Shown here in pieces: positions 59,249-64,000 of a stretch of 64,000 nucleotides of DNA. Source of the stretch: Ciborinia camelliae. Taxonomy: Eukaryota; Ascomycota; Leotiomycetes; Helotiales; Sclerotiniaceae. The translations under genes and the position numbers were made by a program. Each line of letters begins with the position of its first letter. Position 1 is the stretch's first letter. The notes beneath the pieces were generated by a model. That model worked only from the letters and a program-made list of their open reading frames with translations, ran no database searches and was not told where the DNA came from. The stretch is taken from positions 356,659 through 420,658 of the forward strand of contig JANPYM010000017.1 in NCBI GenBank assembly GCA_025890175.1, in the 5' to 3' direction.

Positions 59249-62200
59249 AGGGGTTTGTGAATATGTAGACTAGTCGAACGACTTAAGGCTCTTTTGGGAG
59301 CTGAGTTGAATGAGATTCCCTTTTGTGCCAATGCATCAAATACCAATGCATTAAAAGTTGGAAATTGTAGTTCTGATATCTCGTGTCTTCAAATTTTGAG
59401 TTCCTAGGTATGGCCATGAGATGTCGATGCTTCAACTGTGTATATCACTATTCTATTTTGAGTCAAGATTCATATTACCGTTAGCTGTAGTCTGCTCCTC
59501 AACGAAGGATTCTGCAAAGTACCTATCCAAGTGGAGACCACTATTCTCGTCCCTTTCCTGCAGCCCTGCTTCTCCCCCCCCCGTACTATTTGAAAAGATA
59601 TGTAAAGCTATGCTTCCCCTCCCTCTTTCTAAGCACCCTAAATCACTGGATGGCATTGGTCATTTTTTGGGGGCAACTCTAGAAACTGCATACATTTTCA
59701 TTGGGGATCATGGAACGGAGAAGGTCCATGGGGTGAAAGTAAATGTTTGGAATATACCACGATTGATGCCCAACGGGTGAGCTGGCAGCGATAAAATATA
59801 CAGGATGCATTTGTGTAGCCGGCAGTACTAAAACAATGATGGCATAGGAGTTACAGTAATGCCATGATGCGATCGCCATCAGCACGGATACTCATTCACA
59901 CACTTTTCTTTCCACCCTTATTTGTGCCATTGGTCCATCTGCCGGCTTCCATCTGCTCGTGTATAGCACCTCCGAGAAGCAGTTCATAAGGGCTTATGCA
60001 GTCCTACATTTGACATTTCCTTGGTCCCCATGCATCACTCATGACTCTTATAGCTTGACATTGTGATCTCTTCGAAACTCATATAATCTTGTTTCAATAA
60101 TAACTATTTTTGATATCAAAACACTAGTACCTCTAATCTCGACGCTCATAGCTAGAGTCTCTACATTGAAGAAATTCTATGGTTGAGTTGATGTTTGGGG
60201 ATTTTCTTGCTAATTTATATACATATAAAAAGGTTTACGTTCGTCCTTTTGAGTATGGTCGATGGAAATATCAGATTCATAGCAACGTACTCAAGGTGAT
60301 ACAGAAATAACGCGTTTTCGTCAGAAATATACACCTCATATATCGCTATTATGTAGGTAGTTATTTGTGTTGTCACCTGGTATCGATTTGAGTAACTAGA
60401 GGCCAGTACAGGGGCTTGGCGGGCTGAATGCTACCAGCTCTGCCACAACATTGCTACGATGCACGGCATGCTCCCATGTGATTAGTCTTTATTCCGTCTT
60501 CTTTGCTGGGTTGCTCTGCTGGCAGTGTAGTTAAGAGGGTATATAAATAGGTAGTTAATGGTTCAAATTGGTGGGTTTTCATAGGCAAAACACCAGTGGG
60601 ACGTGAGCTAGTCCAGGGCAAGATTCTCCAACGAGTGAAGTGAGGTCGTCTGTGGAAATATGAGTGTCCGATTTATTCGATAATCCGCTTTGACTGCGAT
60701 ACTCGCTTTTTTTCTCTTGACACGGTCTAGAAAGCTATGAATATGGAATGTCAATCCCTCGAGTATTGAAGCATGCTCAAGACAATTGAATTGCTGGGCT
60801 GTTTATAAGCTTGTCACTGGTTGACAAGAATTTTTTATGCATATATTGACCGATATCATGGATGCGATGCGTTCAGTTACTTGGGCGTTGGGTTGTTAGA
60901 AGTTTACAGTAGTATGATCTAGTAGTATTTTGGTAGTGATAAATTGATAATGAGAAAATATGCGGTGACAAAAACGATCCAGTTGGTAATGAAAAAGAGT
61001 TGGCTGTTAAGAAGATAAAGTCATGGCCAATAACGACAGAAACATGGATACTTTACGCATCCTGCAGTACCAACTCTATAGCGGGTTTTCAAAGCGCAAG
61101 GGGGTAATGTGGGTATTGAATGCTAGGTCAGTTCTTCGAAACCACCCATCCTGACATTTTTGCAAAACCTCAGGGGCGGTGACGGCGAGAGGTATTCTAT
61201 AAAGATACAGACAGAAAAGCTGAAAAGTTTCTATGCTTTATAGTTGACTTCATATACTTCGCACTTAGGGTTGTACCCTATGAATATATCTGGCGATTAC
61301 ATCAACCTAAAGGCCCGTCTCATTTTCTTGCTATGATCGTTTCAAAATTGTGTAATGAGGTATATAAATCCTCCACTCTCAAATATTTCCAATTCACATG
61401 TCGTACATACTTTACATCGATCACAATGAAGCTCAAGATCTTGAGTTTGTTTGGAAATGGTAAATGCATTGTTGGGAAGAAAGGGAGGGACTGGCGTTAT
61501 CTCTGGAAGTATAGAATCTTTAGTGAGACTGTATGTTGCAGTGATGGCAAGAAAAGGAACGTATGACAAAAAGGATAAAAAATGATGGCATAGAAGATTA
61601 AACAACAATCTTGAGCCCCATCAATTCATCTTTCAAATCTCACAGCACTGGGTCGGTATTTACTTTTGGAACCTTCGGATTATATGCAAATACATGTAAG
61701 ATATAGAACTACTGGAATATAATCACCATGTCATTATTCTCACGCAATCTATCCGACGGAGATACAGAGTAAGAAACCAACATGTCTCCCTTTTTATAGA
61801 CGCCTCTTCCTAAGCTTTTCTTCCCATCCCACGAACATGCACAGTGGCTCTCCACTCTCCACTCGTTCCACATCTCTCTTCCTTTGATTCACTTGCTTCT
61901 TTTCATATCTCGAACAGCATCATCTAGAATAGAACCTATATAATATCTCACTTTAATGTTTGAATGTTTGGGCATAGTTATAGACACATGATATAAAGCG
62001 AAGATGATGGGCTTCCGTCTAATTTTGAATATTGAGTATATTGACAGTTTAGATGTATTGACTTTATATATATCATGGCTTGCTGGGTTATATTATTGAG
62101 ATGCGGTCGTACTTGCGCGGTGTAATACATTGCGGCAGTGATGATGTTATATGTATGATTTTGACAGCGAGGAGAGTGACGAGTGGTTTTGATGGCGGAT

Positions 62201-63990
62201 GAATAACGCTAGTGCGGTATTGATATGGCAATCAAGAGAGGGACCAGAGTAGAGATAACAAATAGCTACAGCGAAGTTCTTCCGGGAGAACTGACGCTTA
62301 TTTTTCAAAGTCTAGTGATATATAGCCACATACAAGAACGAGCATCTCAACCATAGAATCGACGTATCGGAGTCATATTTCACAGGTCCACGGGCTGTAT
62401 TATCATTGCGGTAAAAATATTATATACACGGAAATCCAAAAGAAGGGGTTTGGCTTTCATAGGTAGCTTGTTTCTTCTCCGGCTGCTTCTTCCTCTATCT
62501 AAATTTGACACCGCTTTGTACTTATTACTTTGTCTTCTATGAGAATGCTCCTTCGAGCTTTTATACATCGAAGGGAGAATTACCACGAGATGGTACCTAT
62601 ATAGAGCATTCGATCTGAGTATTCTTTCAATATATACACATGTTGCTTCCTCAGTATACCAAAATCAAATGATTGGGACTTCTAAGTTCTAACCTAATCA
62701 ACGGACTGGATCGGATAGATATTTAGTTCTGAAGTGGATGATTGAGGTTTGATTTGCAGGGGCAATAGCTTTCTAGTTGTGATTAGAATCTTGATGTTAT
62801 ATCCACAGCAAGAGCCACCGAAATAATCGACCATGATGATAATGATTGTAAAAAGGATGATCGTGAAAGGGGAATAGTAATGAACGTGATATGACAATGG
62901 TAAAATCTACAGATTCTTCCCGTCATACGATACTACATCATTGTCCTCAACCCTTCGAATTGCCGCCTTGAGCGCTCAGCCTGCCCACATCAACATGACC
63001 GAAGGGTATGCTTGAGGGATGTATTGTATATGGAAGCAGGGAAGCCGAATAAAGTGCTCGGATGTTTTATACTACTGAAAAATTTACCCCTATTGTGATC
63101 TTTATCCACATAGCCCAACTAATACTTTGGGCCATTTCCTCAACTCTAAGCCCCCCGCCTGGTCATCGCAGCTAGAGTATCCATATACCTAATCCCCAAC
63201 AAGAAAGAAAAGCGAGTCTATCCTCCCCTCCATCACCTTAACGCAGCAAATTCCCCTCGGATGCTTCTTTCCTCTGTTATTTGACTGATACTCCTGGGAT
63301 TTCTGTGTCTGCGAGCAGAATCACATAGATAACCATACGTAGTTTATATAGATACAGAATGAAAGGAGATGGAGGCTCCTGGTCATTTTAGTTTTATATC
63401 TGAAAATAGTCCATCTCTCTATATCGGCAACTCGGCTGGTGAGGTATCATTGACATTATGTTTAGTCCAATATGGGCATATACTTATCCGGTCTCTCTAT
63501 TTCCTCTTCCCATCCTCTTCTTAAAAGTAAGTCCTATATCCCACATCCCGCATCCGCATCCACATCCCATGAACCCCCCTCCTTCCTATAAAACACGCCC
63601 TTCCCCCATCGAAATTCCACCCCCAAACACGCTAAAAATACGACAATTCAAATCAAGACAAAGCAATTTTCTACCCTCAATCCACATCCCACCCTGGACC
63701 ACCCACCCACTCTATTCTCTATACCTACCCTATATCCACAAGGTTCCCCTCATCTTTCCATTTTTCCAATTTCCTACCCCTCTCATAAAAAACGAGAGAA
63801 GTGAGAGAACAGTCTTTCTTTTCATAATTTTGTGAGTGCAGAGATAGATAGGTACTCGGAGGATAAATGTGACGGCCATCGAAACTCCACCCTAGATAGT
63901 AGATGAGCGTTGTAAGCTAGATGAGATGAGATGGGATGGGATCAAGCGTAATAAACAATAACAACAACAAGAACAACAACAACAACAGAA
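59249..63990. other. Gene-poor right end
   Basis: About 4.7 kb in which no frame has coding character, codon bias or recognisable motif; the longest frames are about 120 codons and start anywhere. The first part is the ATP3 3' region. The last 500 bp turn pyrimidine-rich on the plus strand, as before other plus-strand starts in this window, suggesting a long promoter and leader for a gene beyond the edge. Confidence 0.5.
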
Positions 63991-64000
63991 ATGGTAAAGC
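63991..64000 (+). CDS. Possible start codon of a gene running off the window
   Basis: The final bases are ATGGTAAAGC directly after a CAA/AAC-repeat leader (63955-63990). Such A-rich, G-poor leaders often precede fungal start codons. Only three codons are visible, so the product cannot be named; the call rests on context. Confidence 0.25.

Noticed and set aside
63458..63835. 125-codon Pro/Ser/Ile-rich plus-strand frame near the right edge
   Set aside because: It follows a pyrimidine-rich tract whose translation is automatically Pro/Ser-rich and open; more likely a leader or promoter.

Overview
The window is nuclear DNA of a filamentous ascomycete (Pezizomycotina). The evidence is short introns, mostly about 50-70 nt, with GT...AG ends and CTAAC/CTGAC-like branch sites; intron-bearing tRNA genes; AT-rich patches of the kind left by repeat-induced point mutation (RIP); and a filamentous-fungal gene set with a long Mediator MED13, a 1,500-residue NOT4 and a NACHT STAND receptor. 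The gene content and short TACCTAGGTA-type intergenic motifs remind me of Leotiomycetes such as Botrytis or Sclerotinia. That placement is inference from memory, not a search result. I rebuilt exon structures by hand from reading-frame continuity and splice signals; all totals are divisible by three.

Layout. 1.4-20 kb is a dense housekeeping block: complex I 30-kDa subunit (-), NOT4 (+), MTA phosphorylase (+), MED13 (-), ENP2 (+) and an SDR dehydrogenase (+). 20.4-33.1 kb is an accessory-looking stretch. Two tRNA clusters (Gln, Glu, Pro, Pro on the left; Asn, Trp, Cys on the right) enclose only two protein genes, a NACHT-type NLR (-) and a SNF2 helicase (+), divergently paired 300 bp apart. 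Next to the right cluster lie an exact 200-bp tandem repeat built on the 3' end of a tRNA-Asn gene and a RIP-degraded element with 33-bp terminal inverted repeats. 34.9-42.4 kb holds a sucrose-type transporter (-), dynamitin (-), an RTC4-domain protein (+) and tRNA-Lys. 42.4-46.5 kb is gene-poor and full of pyrimidine-rich simple repeats, with one 26-codon ORF of coding-like composition. 46.5-59.3 kb carries a CaM-kinase-like kinase (-), a UBE2W-type E2 (+), COQ6 (-), DNA topoisomerase I (-) and the ATP synthase gamma subunit (+). The last 4.7 kb has no supportable gene.

Function. Most genes are conserved eukaryotic core functions: respiratory chain and ubiquinone (complex I, COQ6, ATP3), transcription and mRNA control (MED13, NOT4), ribosome biogenesis (ENP2), topology (TOP1), motor complex (dynamitin), signalling (CMK1) and ubiquitylation (NOT4, UBE2W-like). 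There is no operon logic; several neighbours share divergent promoters. The part most likely to hold something undescribed is the tRNA-bounded NLR/SNF2 island and its B-box array.
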